A DNA stretch of 64,000 nt from the NCBI RefSeq assembly GCF_902859725.1, contig NZ_CADIJP010000015.1, forward strand, positions 62,001 to 126,000, in the 5' to 3' direction. Shown here piece after piece: positions 39,977-51,972 of the stretch; within the stretch, counting starts at the first letter, position 1, and the number at the start of each line of letters is the position of its first letter. The notes under the pieces were generated by a model. That model was not told the origin of the DNA. It was given only the letters and a program-made list of their open reading frames with translations, and did not search any database. The stretch comes from Achromobacter mucicolens (lineage in GTDB: Bacteria > Pseudomonadota > Gammaproteobacteria > Burkholderiales > Burkholderiaceae_B). The translations under genes were made by a program, and so were the position numbers.

Positions 39977-41417
39977 TGTTTTTCACGCCGTTCAGGTGTG
40001 CCCCGGCCAGCGGGTCGAGGCGTCTAAAGGAGAAGGTCGATGCCATGCACAGCAGGCCGATGACGACGAAGCCGGCGACCACGTCGCTGATGGCCAGCGT
40101 TTCGGCGCCGCGCAGCGACATGCTGATGTTCAGCGTGACCGCGGCCACCCCGACGCCCAGCGTGATGCCCAGTTGCTGCGCCATGGCCGAGAAGCTGCTG
40201 GCGCGGCTCATCTTGGAGGGCGGGATGTCGGCATAGGTTAGCGTATTTACCCCGGTGAACTGCAACGACCGGAAGAAGCCGCCCACCAGCAGGATGGCGA
40301 TCATCAGCCAGACGGGCGTGGCCGGGTTGAAGGCGCCGCAGACGATGATGAAGCCGCCGGTCAGGATGGCGTTCAGGGTCAGCACGCGACGAAAGCCGAA
40401 GCGCTGCACGATGGGCGTGGCGACGAATTTCATCAGCAGCGCGCCGGCGGCGCTGGCGAAGGTGATGAGGCCGGCCGAGAACGGCGACAGCCCAAAGCCC
40501 ACCTGCAGCAGCATGGCCAGGAGGAAAGGCGTGGCGCCGACGGCGAAGCGGCACAGGTTGCCGCCCAGCGTGGAGATGGCGAAGGTGGGAATCCGCATCA
40601 AAGACAGGTCGATGATGGGATGTTCGGTGCGCCGCGCATGCACGCCGTACAGCAGGCCGCAGACGATGCCCACCCCGATGAGGCTGAGCAGGATGGGCAG
40701 CGGCATGACGTCGCGGCCGATGGCCTCGAAGCCGCTGACCAGCGTGGCCAGGCACACCGAGCTGAGCAGGAAGCCGACCCAGTCCAGGCGGGGCGTGCCG
40801 GTTTCGCGGATTTCCGCGACAAAACGCAGGACCAGGAAGATGCCCAGGATGCCGATCGGGATGTTGATCAGGAAGATCCAGTGCCACGACATGTACGTGA
40901 CCATGAACCCGCCCAGCGGCGGTCCGATCACCGGCCCCAGCAGCGCCGGAATGGACAGGAAGGACATGGCCTTGAGCAGATCCTGCTTGGGCACGGTGCG
41001 CAAGAGGATGATCCGCCCCACGGGCACCATCATGGCGCCCGCCATGCCCTGCACGATCCGCGCCAGCACGAGCTGTTGCAGATCCTGCGACAGGGCGCAG
41101 GCGACGGAACTGAGCGTGAACAGGCCGATCGCGGTGATGAAGACGCGCCGGGCGCCGTAGCGGTCGGCCGCCCAGCCGCTGATGGGCACGAAGACGGCGA
41201 CGGCCAGCAGGTAGGAGGTGATGGCCACGTTGAGCCGCACGGGGGTGGACCCCAGGGCCCGGGCCATGGCGGGCAGGGCGGTCGCCACGACGGTGGCGTC
41301 CAGCATCTGCATGAAGAGCGCGCACCCCACGATGAAGGGGATCATGCGCGCCGCGCGCACCGCGTCCGGGGTTGAGGGCGGAGCGGGATTGGCTGCGGCT
41401 GCGGATTCTGCGGACAT
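39963..41417 (-). CDS. MFS multidrug transporter, DHA2 (EmrB/QacA) family
   Basis: Inner-membrane drug:proton antiporter of about 484 residues with the hydrophobicity of a 14-TM DHA2 transporter. The family motif [17 protein letters not shown] lies in TM1, the motif A-like loop [13 protein letters not shown] follows TM2, and motif C is [12 protein letters not shown] in TM5. Start: ATG at 41417; an in-frame TTG five codons upstream is possible. It is followed by glpK with a short overlap, so the two are transcribed together although functionally unrelated as far as can be seen. Substrate unknown. Confidence 0.87.
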
Positions 41418-41515
41418 GTCGGAAGGCTGCAATGAGAGCCTGACGATTGTAACGCCGGGGATCCGGCCGCCGTGAAGTAAACTCGCGACATCTGCAACCT
41501 AATGAAATTGGTGCC

Positions 41516-41704
41516 ATGGCGACCAACTACGAATCCGAGATCACCCAGTTCCTGAAGGACTACAAGAAATCCCACCCTGGCACGGAAGAGCGCCAGCGCG
41601 AGGGACGCGCCCGTCTCTGGGACAAGCCGCAGGACCAGGAACTGCTTGAAGGCTTCCGCGCGGCCCGCGTGGCGCAAAAGCCGTACGTGTATCAGGCCGA
41701 CTGA
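41516..41704 (+). CDS. DUF3460 family small protein
   Basis: Sixty-two-residue charged, soluble protein matching the DUF3460 family, seen in Betaproteobacteria beside scpA and panC. No signal peptide, TM segment or metal motif is visible. It is predicted helical (SEITQFLKDYKKSHPG; EERQREGRARLWDKP). It ends 16 bases before scpA, so it is likely the first gene of a DUF3460-scpA-panC transcript. Function unknown. Confidence 0.88.
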   Translation: MATNYESEITQFLKDYKKSHPGTEERQREGRARLWDKPQDQELLEGFRAARVAQKPYVYQAD

Positions 41705-41720
41705 TACTTTTGCGGCACAC

Positions 41721-43500
<1,780 letters not shown>

Positions 43501-43606
43501 GGCAGGCAGAAGGCGGGCTAGCCGCGGGCGCATGATGCGGGGTGTTTTGGTCACCCCCCTATCAGAATTGTCAGCTTACGCCGGCTGTGACACCGGGGCA
43601 GACTGT

Positions 43607-43625
43607 TTGCAATCCTACATTGCAA
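43607..43625. promoter_or_regulatory. Inverted repeat before the LuxR-type gene
   Basis: Perfect 7-bp arms TTGCAAT/ATTGCAA separated by CCTAC, ending 12 bases before the ATG. It could be a dimer operator or an mRNA hairpin near the ribosome binding site. The start has no strong Shine-Dalgarno. Confidence 0.45.
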
Positions 43626-43637
43626 GCGAGCTGCCCC

Positions 43638-44000
43638 ATGTCTTTTCCTCACCCCGAACTCGACGGCGTCCTGTCCTCCCTGACCGCCCGCGAACGCCAG
43701 ATCGTCGATTACGTGGCGGCCGGCCGGGCCAACAAGGTCATCGCCATCGACCTGGGCATCTCCCTGCGCACGGTCGAGGCCCATCGCGCCCGCATCTTCG
43801 CCAAACTGGGCGCCCGCAACGCCATGCAGCTTGCGTGCCGGTTGTGTGCGCATGGGCGGTCAGGCGCCTCGCCCGTCCCGGGCGCGCAGTGGCGCCCCAA
43901 CCCGATGCCGCCTCCGGGCGGTGCCAGCGCGCCGGCCCAGGTGCTGCACGAACCCGCCGGCGCCTACGGCGCATGCCCATCAAAACCGGTGCCTCCCTGA
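43638..44000 (+). CDS. Minimal LuxR/GerE-type HTH protein
   Basis: Protein of 120 residues made of a LuxR/GerE DNA-binding domain at about 16-70 (LTARERQIVDYVAAGRANKV, then SLRTVEAHRARIFAKLGARN) and a Pro/Ala-rich tail. There is no receiver or ligand-binding domain, so regulation cannot work by phosphorylation in cis. The HTH resembles that of FixJ/NarL regulators. Start: ATG at 43638, just after a perfect inverted repeat. It is followed by a large hairpin and a convergent lipoprotein gene. Target genes unknown. Confidence 0.75.
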   Translation: MSFPHPELDGVLSSLTARERQIVDYVAAGRANKVIAIDLGISLRTVEAHRARIFAKLGARNAMQLACRLCAHGRSGASPVPGAQWRPNPMPPPGGASAPAQVLHEPAGAYGACPSKPVPP

Positions 44001-44077
44001 CGTTGCCGCCACGCCTGTCGCGCCTGTCGGGCCTGCGGCGCTTGCCGCGCTGCCCCAATGCCGTCGCCCAATGAATT

Positions 44078-44110
44078 CGGGCCTGACGAACAGGGCGTTC
44101 GTCAGGCCCG
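44078..44110. terminator. Large hairpin between convergent genes
   Basis: Perfect 14-bp stem CGGGCCTGACGAAC/GTTCGTCAGGCCCG with loop AGGGC, between the LuxR-type gene (plus) and the NlpE-like gene (minus). Neither side has a long T-run, so it may be a weak bidirectional terminator or an mRNA 3' stabiliser. Confidence 0.5.
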
Positions 44111-44172
44111 GAAAGGGGGCGGCGGCATGGTGTCCGGCGGCGTTCAGGCGCCGCAGGCGGACAGCCTTGCGA

Positions 44173-44955
44173 TCAGGGGCACTTGGGTGCGGCGGCGCTT
44201 GCCAGCTCGTCGATGGGGTCCAGATCCGGTTGGCGGGTCAGGTTGTAGTTCAGGTTGGGGGTCTGGCCGCCAATCGAGCGCACGCGCAGCACATTGTTGG
44301 CCGCAACCAGGAATTCCACCCGGACGTTGCCCTGGCCGTCCATCAGGATGACGCGCGGCGGACGTTCGTCGGTGGCGTCCCAGCAGCCTTGCTCGGACAC
44401 GGGCGGACCCTTCTTGGGATCGTTGTCCAGGTAGGCGGTGCGGCCGCGCCAACGGCCATTGGGGGCCAGCGTCAGCGTCACGCGCTGGGCCGTGCATTGC
44501 ATGGCGGGCGAGAAACACGGCAGCGTGCCCATGTAGGTCTGAGGCTGCGGCACCAGGCTGTGGGTGATGCCGCTGGGCGCGGCGGCAGGCGCCGCGGCGG
44601 GGGCAGGCGCCGATCCGCCCGATCCGCCCGAGCCGCCTTCGGCGCCTTCGGGCACGGGCTGGCCGTCTTCGGTGGTCTGGCCCGCGGCAACGGCCTGCTG
44701 GTTCTGGTTCTGCTGGCGGCGCGCGTCGGGCTTGAGCTCGATCTGCACTTGCGACGGGGCACGGATGATGTTGCGGTAGCCGGCGCCCGAGCCCTGATAC
44801 TGCGCGTCGGTCACGGTGCTTTCCGCCGGCAGGTCGTAGTAGCCTTCGGCCTTCTGCTTGGCGCAGCCGGTAGCGCCTATCACGGCGCCCGCTAACAGCA
44901 GCCCCATGACGCCGAGTTTGGGGGAGCGGGAAACGATATCGACGCGCGCGGCCAT
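44173..44955 (-). CDS. NlpE-like lipoprotein
   Basis: Predicted lipoprotein of 260 residues. The hydrophobic signal ends at a lipobox-like GATGC with Cys31 as the likely lipidation site. A low-complexity Gln/Gly/Ser/Ala/Pro linker occupies about 80-130. The C-terminal half has the NlpE N-domain pattern YMGTLPCFSPAMQC...TLTLAPNGRW...YLDND...GCWD, including a Cys-x6-Cys pair in place of the CxxC of E. coli NlpE. NlpE senses surface contact and copper through the Cpx system in enterics; no Cpx genes are visible here. No partner genes adjoin it. Confidence 0.7.
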   Translation of the reverse strand: MAARVDIVSRSPKLGVMGLLLAGAVIGATGCAKQKAEGYYDLPAESTVTDAQYQGSGAGYRNIIRAPSQVQIELKPDARRQQNQNQQAVAAGQTTEDGQPVPEGAEGGSGGSGGSAPAPAAAPAAAPSGITHSLVPQPQTYMGTLPCFSPAMQCTAQRVTLTLAPNGRWRGRTAYLDNDPKKGPPVSEQGCWDATDERPPRVILMDGQGNVRVEFLVAANNVLRVRSIGGQTPNLNYNLTRQPDLDPIDELASAAAPKCP

Positions 44956-45158
44956 GGCAGCTTATCCGTGAATTGAGTCTGTCTCCGATTTTACGCACTT
45001 ATGCGAAGATTCGATACGTTCCCCTTAGCCGTTCCCGGGCATCTGCCGCACTTTATGCACAAATTACGACATGGCCGCGCGCGGCCCCTCATCCCTTGCG
45101 CCATCGCCGGCCTGTCGGATGGGCAGCCGTGTCCGGGCCACGCAGGGCGGTGACGGCG

Positions 45159-46010
45159 ATGTGGCAAATCCTTGATCTGCCGCTGGGCGTCTTCATTGGC
45201 GCGGCGGCGCTGGCCGGCTTGTTCGTGGGCAACTGGCTGACGGTGCTGACCCATCGGCTGCCGCGCATGATGGAGCGCGAGTGGCAGGCGCAGTGCATGG
45301 ACGCGGCCGGCAAGCCGCGGCCGCCGGGCCACTATGGCCTGTGGTCGCCGGCTTCGCATTGCCCCGCCTGCGAGGCGCCCCTGGACCGCATGGCGCGAAT
45401 TCCCCTGCTCGGCTGGCTGTTGCTGCGCGGCCGGTGCGCCGCCTGCCATGCGCCCATCGGCTGGCGCTATCCGGTTATCGAACTGCTGACCTGCGCGCTC
45501 TTTGCCGGCTGCGCGCTGCGCTTTGGCGCGACGCCCATCGCGCTTGCCGCCATGGGCCTGTCGGCCACGCTGGTGGCGCTGGCCTGGATCGATTTCGAAA
45601 CGACGCTGCTGCCCGATGTGCTGACCCAGCCGCTGGTGTGGGCGGGTCTGCTGGTGAACCTCTTCGATGCGTTCGCCAGCGTGCAGATGGCGGTGGTCGG
45701 GGCGGTGGCGGGATACCTGTTCCTGTGGGTTATCTTTCATGTGTTCCGCCTGCTGACCGGGCGCGAAGGCATGGGGCAGGGCGACTTCAAGCTGCTGGCC
45801 GCGCTGGGCGCGTGGTTCGGCATCGAGGCCTTGCCGATGCTGCTCTTGAGCGCATCGCTGGTGGGCGTGCTGATTGGCGGCGCATTGACGCTGACCGGCC
45901 GCGCCCGCCGCGGCCAGCCCTTGCCCTTCGGACCCTATCTGGCGCTGGCCGGGCTGGTCATGTTGCTGTTGGGCGGCGAGCATGGCGTATTGCAATTCAT
46001 GAGCACATGA
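45159..46010 (+). CDS. pilD: Type IV prepilin leader peptidase/N-methyltransferase
   Basis: Bifunctional membrane aspartate protease of 283 residues that cleaves prepilin leader peptides and N-methylates the new N-terminus. The cytoplasmic zinc-binding CxxC pairs are in HCPACEAPL and RCAACHAPIGWRYPVIE. The two catalytic aspartates lie in WIDFETTLLPD and GMGQGDFKLL. Multiple TM helices follow. Start: ATG at 45159 or GTG three codons earlier. It is ten bases before coaE, the usual pilD-coaE-zapD order. Pilin genes are not in the window. Confidence 0.93.
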   Translation: MWQILDLPLGVFIGAAALAGLFVGNWLTVLTHRLPRMMEREWQAQCMDAAGKPRPPGHYGLWSPASHCPACEAPLDRMARIPLLGWLLLRGRCAACHAPIGWRYPVIELLTCALFAGCALRFGATPIALAAMGLSATLVALAWIDFETTLLPDVLTQPLVWAGLLVNLFDAFASVQMAVVGAVAGYLFLWVIFHVFRLLTGREGMGQGDFKLLAALGAWFGIEALPMLLLSASLVGVLIGGALTLTGRARRGQPLPFGPYLALAGLVMLLLGGEHGVLQFMST

Positions 46011-46020
46011 GGAAAGGCGC

Positions 46021-46638
46021 ATGTTCAAGATTGGTCTGACGGGCGGCATCGGTTCGGGCAAGTCCCGCGTGGCGGACATGCTGGCCGAGTGGGGCGCGGC
46101 CCTGGTCGACACCGACGAGATCGCGCGCGCGCTGACCGCCGCGGGCGCCGCCGCCATGCCGGCGATCGAACGCGAATTCGGCCGCGAGGCCTTGACGCCC
46201 GACGGCGCGCTGGACCGCGCATGGATGCGCGCGCAGGCATTCGCCGATCCGCAGGTCCGCCTGCGGCTGGAGGCCGTGCTGCATCCGGTCATCGGCCGCG
46301 AAACGGAACGTCAGGCGGCGACCGCCCAAGGATCGTATCTGGTCTTTGTGGTGCCCCTATTGGTCGAGTCCCTGGACCGTTGGCGCGATCGCGTGGATCG
46401 TATCTGCGTGGTGGACTGCGACCCCGAGACGCAGGTGGCCCGCGTGCAGCAGCGCAGCGGGCTGACGGAGCAGGACATCAGGCGTATCATGGCGGCACAG
46501 GCTGCGCGGGCACGCCGGTTGGAGGTCGCGGACGACGTCATACTCAACGACGCAACGACCACGCCGGATCAATTGCGCGCGCGGGCGTTGACCCTGCATG
46601 ACCGCTGGCTGGCGCTGGCGACCACCACGGGCCGGTAA
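46021..46638 (+). CDS. coaE: Dephospho-CoA kinase
   Basis: P-loop kinase of 205 residues for the last step of coenzyme A synthesis. Walker A IGLTGGIGSGKS (4-15), then DTDEIAR, and VVPLLVES and NDATTTPDQL near the expected substrate and lid regions. GGAAAGG lies just upstream of the ATG. It is co-transcribed with pilD. panC, another gene of the CoA pathway, lies about 3 kb away but is not in the same transcript. Confidence 0.95.
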   Translation: MFKIGLTGGIGSGKSRVADMLAEWGAALVDTDEIARALTAAGAAAMPAIEREFGREALTPDGALDRAWMRAQAFADPQVRLRLEAVLHPVIGRETERQAATAQGSYLVFVVPLLVESLDRWRDRVDRICVVDCDPETQVARVQQRSGLTEQDIRRIMAAQAARARRLEVADDVILNDATTTPDQLRARALTLHDRWLALATTTGR

Positions 46639-46709
46639 GCCAGCGGCTGCCGGCACCCCTGAAAATTCTTGGCCCGCCGGCCAACCACTGATAGGGCCTG
46701 TAAAAAAGC

Positions 46710-47462
46710 GTGATCGTTTACGAATACCCCTTCAATGAGCGCATCCGTGCTTATCTGCGGCTGGAATACCTGTTCGACAGGCTCTTCTTCTTTGCTCGCG
46801 AGGGCGACTCACGACAGCATCAGGTTGCCGTCACGTCATTGTTCGATCTGCTCGATGCCTGCGAACGCACCGACGTAAAGGGGGCGATTCTCCAGGACCT
46901 TGAACGCCAGCGCCTGGCGCTGGTCGGACTGCGCGACCATCCTGGCGTTGCTCAGGACGCGCTGGAAAGCATGCTGCGCGAAATGGAAAAGGTGGCCAGT
47001 GCGCTGGCTGCACCCGGCAAGACCGGCCAGTCGCTGCGCGAGAACGAATGGCTGACCAGCCTGCGCGGCCGCTTGTCGATGCCCGGCAGCGCCACGCAGG
47101 TCGACATGCCGTCCTACTATGCCTGGCAGAACAAGCCCGAAGCCGCGCGCTGCGCGGACCTGCAGGCCTGGGTGTCGCCCTTCATTCCCCTCTACGACGG
47201 TCTGACGCTGGCGCTGCGCCTGTTGCGCGAGTCCGGCCGCAAGACCGACATCGTGGCCGAGCAGGGCGCCTATCAGCAGATGCTGGGCGGCAAGCAGTTT
47301 CAGCTTCTGCGCGTCTGGGTGGATCCCGCCCAGGGCGTCTTTCCCGAGATCAGCGCTAATAAGTACATGATCTGGATACGTTTTTCCACGCAGGACGGGG
47401 AGTTCAAGCCTCAGCAGGTGGCCCGCGACGTGGCGTTCCAGATGACCTTGTGCAGTTCCTAG
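46710..47462 (+). CDS. zapD: Cell division protein ZapD
   Basis: FtsZ-ring bundling factor of 250 residues (formerly DUF1342/YacF). Family features: IVYEYPFNERIRAYLRLEYLF at the N-terminus (shown as IVYEYPFNERIR and LRLEYLFDR), an alpha-helical first half, and a C-terminal beta domain ending YMIWIRF. Start: GTG at 46710 since homologues begin at this motif. It follows coaE by 71 bases. yacG, often next, is absent; an RND operon follows instead. Confidence 0.92.
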   Translation: MIVYEYPFNERIRAYLRLEYLFDRLFFFAREGDSRQHQVAVTSLFDLLDACERTDVKGAILQDLERQRLALVGLRDHPGVAQDALESMLREMEKVASALAAPGKTGQSLRENEWLTSLRGRLSMPGSATQVDMPSYYAWQNKPEAARCADLQAWVSPFIPLYDGLTLALRLLRESGRKTDIVAEQGAYQQMLGGKQFQLLRVWVDPAQGVFPEISANKYMIWIRFSTQDGEFKPQQVARDVAFQMTLCSS

Positions 47463-47595
47463 GCGCAAGTTACGTACGGTTTCGCGGCCCGGATTCCTGT
47501 TGCGGGTAGTTTCAGGCTGACGGCGACCAGGGCCGAAACCGGGACGGTCTAGTAGACAATACGGCTTTCCTTCCGAGTGTGCCGGAACCGAGTCC

Positions 47596-48861
47596 ATGTC
47601 CGATAGCCGTCCCGTATCCCCACCCTCCCGCTGGAGCCGCCGCCGCGTCGTCGGTCTGGTCTTGCTGCTGCTTGCCGTCGCGGCGATCGCCTGGGTGGTG
47701 CTGCGGCCGTCGGCCAAGCAGGCGGGCCCGGGGGCTCGAACGGGCGGCAGGCCGCCCGCGGCCGCCATGGCCAACATGCCCGTCCCGGTCCGTATCGCCA
47801 CCGCCGCGCAGCAGGACATCGACATCTTCCTGCGCTCGCTGGGCACCGTCACCGCTTACAACACCGTCACTGTCCGAAGCCGCGTCAGCGGCGAACTCGT
47901 CGACGTCGCCTTCCAGGAAGGCCAGCAGGTCAAGGCAGGCGACCTGCTCGCCCAGGTGGACCCGCGCGCGTTCCAGGTCGCGCTTGACCAGGCGCGCGGC
48001 ACGCAGATGCAGAACCTCGCGCAGCTGGAAAACGCCCGCCGCGACCTGCAACGCTACCAGGCCCTTTTCAAGCAGGACTCCATCGCCCGCCAGCAGGTCG
48101 ACACGCAGGCCGCGCTGGTGCGCCAGTACGAAGGCACGGTCAAGAGCGACCAGGCCAATGTCGACAATGCCAAGCTGCAACTGGATTACGCGCGCATCAC
48201 CGCGCCGATCAGCGGCCGCCTGGGCCTGCGCCAGGTCGACCGCGGCAATCTGGTGTCCAGCTCTGACACCAACGGGCTGGTCGTCATCACCCAGACCCAG
48301 CCCATATCCGTCGTCTTCACCCTGCCCGAAACGCAACTGCCGGAAGTGCGCGCCGAATTGGCGGCCGGCAAGACGCTGACCGTCGACGCCTATGACCGCG
48401 CCGACACCCGCCGCATCGCCTCGGGCACGCTCGAGACGCTGGACAACCAGATCGACGTGGCGACGGGCACGCTCAAGCTCAAGGCCCGCTTCGACAACAC
48501 CGACGATGCGCTTTTCCCCAACCAGTTCGTCAACGTGCGGCTGCACGTGCTGACCCGCAAGGACGTGACGGCCATTCCGACGGCCGCGGTCCAGCAGGGT
48601 TCGGCCGGCGCGTTCGTCTTCCTGGTGCAGGACGACAACACGATCGCGGTGCGCCCGGTGAAGCTGGGCGCCATCAACGCCGGCATGGTCGCCGTCAACG
48701 AAGGTCTCAACCCCGGGGATCGGGTCGTCACCGAAGGCACCGACCGCCTGCGCGCCGGCGCCAAGGTGGAAATCGTGGGTGGCGCCGAAGTCATTCCCGC
48801 TGCCCGCGACAAGTCGCTCGGCGCGGGCGCGCCGGCCGGCACCACGCCCGCGGCCAAGTAA
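47596..48861 (+). CDS. mdtA: RND efflux periplasmic adaptor (MdtA/MuxA type)
   Basis: Membrane-fusion protein of 421 residues. The N-terminal anchor lies at about 18-36 (VVGLVLLLLAVAAIAWVVL). It is followed by a lipoyl-like half (RSRVSGELVDVAFQEGQQV), a helical hairpin (about 130-190), the second lipoyl half (ITAPISGRLGLRQVDRG) and beta-barrel and membrane-proximal domains. It links the inner-membrane RND pair to the outer-membrane factor. First gene of an adaptor-RND-RND-OMF operon, the MdtABC/MuxABC-OpmB layout. Confidence 0.93.
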   Translation: MSDSRPVSPPSRWSRRRVVGLVLLLLAVAAIAWVVLRPSAKQAGPGARTGGRPPAAAMANMPVPVRIATAAQQDIDIFLRSLGTVTAYNTVTVRSRVSGELVDVAFQEGQQVKAGDLLAQVDPRAFQVALDQARGTQMQNLAQLENARRDLQRYQALFKQDSIARQQVDTQAALVRQYEGTVKSDQANVDNAKLQLDYARITAPISGRLGLRQVDRGNLVSSSDTNGLVVITQTQPISVVFTLPETQLPEVRAELAAGKTLTVDAYDRADTRRIASGTLETLDNQIDVATGTLKLKARFDNTDDALFPNQFVNVRLHVLTRKDVTAIPTAAVQQGSAGAFVFLVQDDNTIAVRPVKLGAINAGMVAVNEGLNPGDRVVTEGTDRLRAGAKVEIVGGAEVIPAARDKSLGAGAPAGTTPAAK

Positions 48862-48873
48862 GCAGAGAACGCC

Positions 48874-51800
48874 GTGAGCCCGTCGCGCCTATTCATCCTG
48901 CGCCCCGTGGCCACCACCCTGTCGATGGTGGCCATCCTGATCGCGGGCCTCATCGCCTACCGTTTCCTGCCCGTCTCGGCGCTGCCCGAGGTCGACTACC
49001 CCACGATCCAGGTCGTGACGCTGTACCCCGGGGCCAGCCCCGACGTCATGACCTCGCTGGTCACCTCGCCGCTGGAGCGGCAGTTCGGCCAGATGCCCGG
49101 GCTGAACCAGATGTCGTCCACCAGTTCGGGCGGCGCCTCGGTCATCACGCTGCAATTCAATCTGACGCTGCCGCTGGACGTGGCCGAGCAGCAGGTGCAG
49201 GCGGCCATCAATGCCGCCTCGAACCTGCTGCCGTCCGACCTGCCGGTACCGCCCACCTACAACAAGGTCAATCCCGCGGACGCGGCCGTGCTGACGCTGG
49301 CGATCACGTCTCCCACCATGCCGCTGCCGCAGGTGCGCGACCTGGTCGATACGCGCGTGGCGCAGAAGCTGTCGCAGATCCCCGGCGTGGGCCTGGTCAG
49401 CGTGGCGGGCGGGCAGCGGCCCGCGGTGCGCGTCCAGGTGAATCCGCAGGCGCTGGCGGCCAATGGCCTGTCGCTGTCCGACCTGCGCACCGCGATCGTC
49501 GGGGCCAACGTCAATCAGCCAAAGGGCAACCTGGACGGCCCGCAGCGCTCCACCACCATCAACGCCAACGACCAGCTCAAGTCGCCCACCGACTACAACA
49601 GCCTGATCATCGCGTACAAGAACGGCGCGCCGCTGCGGCTGGCCGACGTGGCGCGCGCGGTCGAAGGGGCCGAAGACACGCGCCAGGCCGCCTGGGCCGG
49701 CGACAAGCCCGCCATCCTGCTGAACATCCAGCGCCAGCCCGGCGCCAACGTGATCGACGTGGTCGACCGCATCCAGGCGCTGATGCCGCAACTGCGCGCC
49801 GCGCTGCCCGCCACGCTGGACGTGACGGTGGTGTCGGACCGCACGCAGACCATCCGCGACTCGGTCGCCGACGTGCAGTTTGAAATGCTGCTGGCCGTGG
49901 GGCTGGTGGTCATGGTCACGTTCGTGTTCCTGCGCAGCCTGACGGCCACGCTGATTCCCAGCGTCGTCGTGCCCCTGTCGCTGGTGGGCACGTTCGGCAT
50001 CATGTATCTGTCCGGGTTCTCCATCAACAACCTGACGCTGATGGCGCTGACTATCGCCACGGGCTTCGTGGTGGACGACGCGATCGTGATGATCGAGAAC
50101 ATCGCCCGCCACATCGAGGAAGGTGAAAAGCCGATGCAGGCCGCGCTGAAAGGCGCGTCGCAGATCGGCTTCACGCTGATCTCGCTGACCCTGTCGCTGA
50201 TCGCCGTGCTGATCCCGCTGCTCTTCATGACCGAAGTCGTGGGCCGGCTGTTCCGGGAATTCGCGATCACGCTGGCGGTGGCCATCCTGATTTCGCTGTT
50301 GGTGTCGCTGACGCTCACGCCCATGATGTGCGCGCGCCTCTTGCGCTCGGAATCCGAAACGAAGCATGGGCGCTTTCATCGGGCCACGGGCGCATTCATC
50401 GACCGCGTCATCGCCGCGTACGACCGCATGCTGCAGGTGGTGCTGCGCCACCAGACACTGACGCTGGTGGTGGCGGTAGCCACTTTTGCGCTGACCGTGC
50501 TGCTGTACATGGTGGTGCCCAAGGGGTTCTTCCCGCAGCAGGACACCGGCCTCATCCAGGCCATCACGCAGGCGCCGCAGTCCATTTCGTTTGCCGCCAT
50601 GTCCGAGCGCCAGCAGGCCGCCGCCCGCCTGGTGCTGCAGGATCCCGACGTGGCCGCCGTGTCGTCCTTCATCGGCGTGGATGGCAGCAACGCCACGCTC
50701 AGCGCCGGCCGCATGCAGATTTCGCTCAAACCCCAGGCCGAGCGCACCGGCGATCTGCGCGCGGTGATGGCGCGCCTGCAGGAAAACCTGAACAAGCAGG
50801 ACGGCCTGACCGTCTACATGCAGCCGGTGCAGGACCTGACCATCGAAGACCGCGTCAGCCGCACGCAGTATCAGATGACGCTGTCCAATCCCGACCTGAA
50901 GGTGCTGAGCGAATGGACGCCCAAGCTGGTCGACCGCCTGCGCGCCGTGCCCGGCCTGATGGACGTGGCCGACGACCTGCAGGACGATGGCCTGCAGACC
51001 TGGGTGGAAATCGACCGCGACGCGGCCTCGCGCCTGGGCATCACCGCCGCCATCATCGACGAGGCGCTGTACAACGCCTTTGGCCAGCGGCTGATCTCCA
51101 CGATCTTCACGCAGTCCAACCAGTACCGCGTGGTGCTCGAGGTGCTGCCGCAGTTCCAGATGTCGCCCAGCGCGCTCGGGCAGATTCACGTACCCACGTC
51201 CTCGGGCGCGCAGGTGCCGCTGTCGTCGGTCGCGCACATCAGCGAAGGCAGGACGGTGCTGGCTGTGAACCGGCTCGACCAGTTCCCGATGGTGACGGTG
51301 TCGTTCAACCTGGCCCCGGGCGCCTCGCTGTCCGACGCGGTCGAGAACATCAAGGCGGCCGAAGCCGAGATCGGCATGCCCGCCGGCGTCGAGACCCGCT
51401 TCCAGGGCGCGGCGCTGGCGTTCCAGAATTCGCTGTCCAGCACGTTGTGGCTGATCCTGGCGGCCGTGGTCACGATGTACATCGTGCTCGGCGTCCTGTA
51501 CGAAAGCTACATCCATCCCATCACCATCCTGTCCACGCTGCCGTCGGCGGGCGTGGGGGCGCTGCTGGCGCTGCTCATCAGCGGCACCGAGCTGGACATG
51601 ATCGGCATCATCGGGATCATCCTGCTGATCGGCATCGTCAAGAAGAACGCGATCATGATGATCGACTTCGCGCTGGACGCCGAACGCAAGCGCGGGCTGG
51701 CGCCGCGCGAGGCCATCCACGAGGCCGCGCTGCTGCGCTTTCGGCCCATCCTGATGACCACGCTGGCGGCGCTGTTCGGCGCCTTGCCGCTGATGCTGTC

Positions 51801-51972
51801 GACCGGCACGGGCGCTGAACTGCGCCAGCCGCTGGGTCTGGTCATGGTCGGGGGCCTGCTGCTGTCGCAGGTGCTGACGCTGTTCACCACGCCCGTCATC
51901 TACCTGATGTTCGACCGCATGTCGCGCCGCTGGCGCGGGGCGGGCGCGCAATCGGCCGGAGCCGCCCGATGA
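48874..51972 (+). CDS. mdtB: RND multidrug efflux transporter MdtB/MuxB type
   Basis: Hydrophobe/amphiphile efflux RND protein of 1032 residues with 12 TM helices and two large periplasmic loops. Family motifs are [14 protein letters not shown] in TM4, with the proton-relay Asp pair, and [18 protein letters not shown] in TM10. Start: GTG at 48874, 12 bases after mdtA. It overlaps mdtC by four bases (ATGA). MdtB and MdtC work as a heterotrimer in E. coli (2:1), so both genes being intact and tandem is expected. Substrates there include bile salts and novobiocin; here unknown. Confidence 0.94.
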   Translation: MSPSRLFILRPVATTLSMVAILIAGLIAYRFLPVSALPEVDYPTIQVVTLYPGASPDVMTSLVTSPLERQFGQMPGLNQMSSTSSGGASVITLQFNLTLPLDVAEQQVQAAINAASNLLPSDLPVPPTYNKVNPADAAVLTLAITSPTMPLPQVRDLVDTRVAQKLSQIPGVGLVSVAGGQRPAVRVQVNPQALAANGLSLSDLRTAIVGANVNQPKGNLDGPQRSTTINANDQLKSPTDYNSLIIAYKNGAPLRLADVARAVEGAEDTRQAAWAGDKPAILLNIQRQPGANVIDVVDRIQALMPQLRAALPATLDVTVVSDRTQTIRDSVADVQFEMLLAVGLVVMVTFVFLRSLTATLIPSVVVPLSLVGTFGIMYLSGFSINNLTLMALTIATGFVVDDAIVMIENIARHIEEGEKPMQAALKGASQIGFTLISLTLSLIAVLIPLLFMTEVVGRLFREFAITLAVAILISLLVSLTLTPMMCARLLRSESETKHGRFHRATGAFIDRVIAAYDRMLQVVLRHQTLTLVVAVATFALTVLLYMVVPKGFFPQQDTGLIQAITQAPQSISFAAMSERQQAAARLVLQDPDVAAVSSFIGVDGSNATLSAGRMQISLKPQAERTGDLRAVMARLQENLNKQDGLTVYMQPVQDLTIEDRVSRTQYQMTLSNPDLKVLSEWTPKLVDRLRAVPGLMDVADDLQDDGLQTWVEIDRDAASRLGITAAIIDEALYNAFGQRLISTIFTQSNQYRVVLEVLPQFQMSPSALGQIHVPTSSGAQVPLSSVAHISEGRTVLAVNRLDQFPMVTVSFNLAPGASLSDAVENIKAAEAEIGMPAGVETRFQGAALAFQNSLSSTLWLILAAVVTMYIVLGVLYESYIHPITILSTLPSAGVGALLALLISGTELDMIGIIGIILLIGIVKKNAIMMIDFALDAERKRGLAPREAIHEAALLRFRPILMTTLAALFGALPLMLSTGTGAELRQPLGLVMVGGLLLSQVLTLFTTPVIYLMFDRMSRRWRGAGAQSAGAAR

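Noticed and set aside
48889-51951. Very long open frame antisense to mdtB, about 1020 codons
   Set aside because: His/Gln/Arg-rich translation with no family motif. It is the mirror of a high-GC gene with C/G wobble bases. The plus-strand RND gene is unmistakable.
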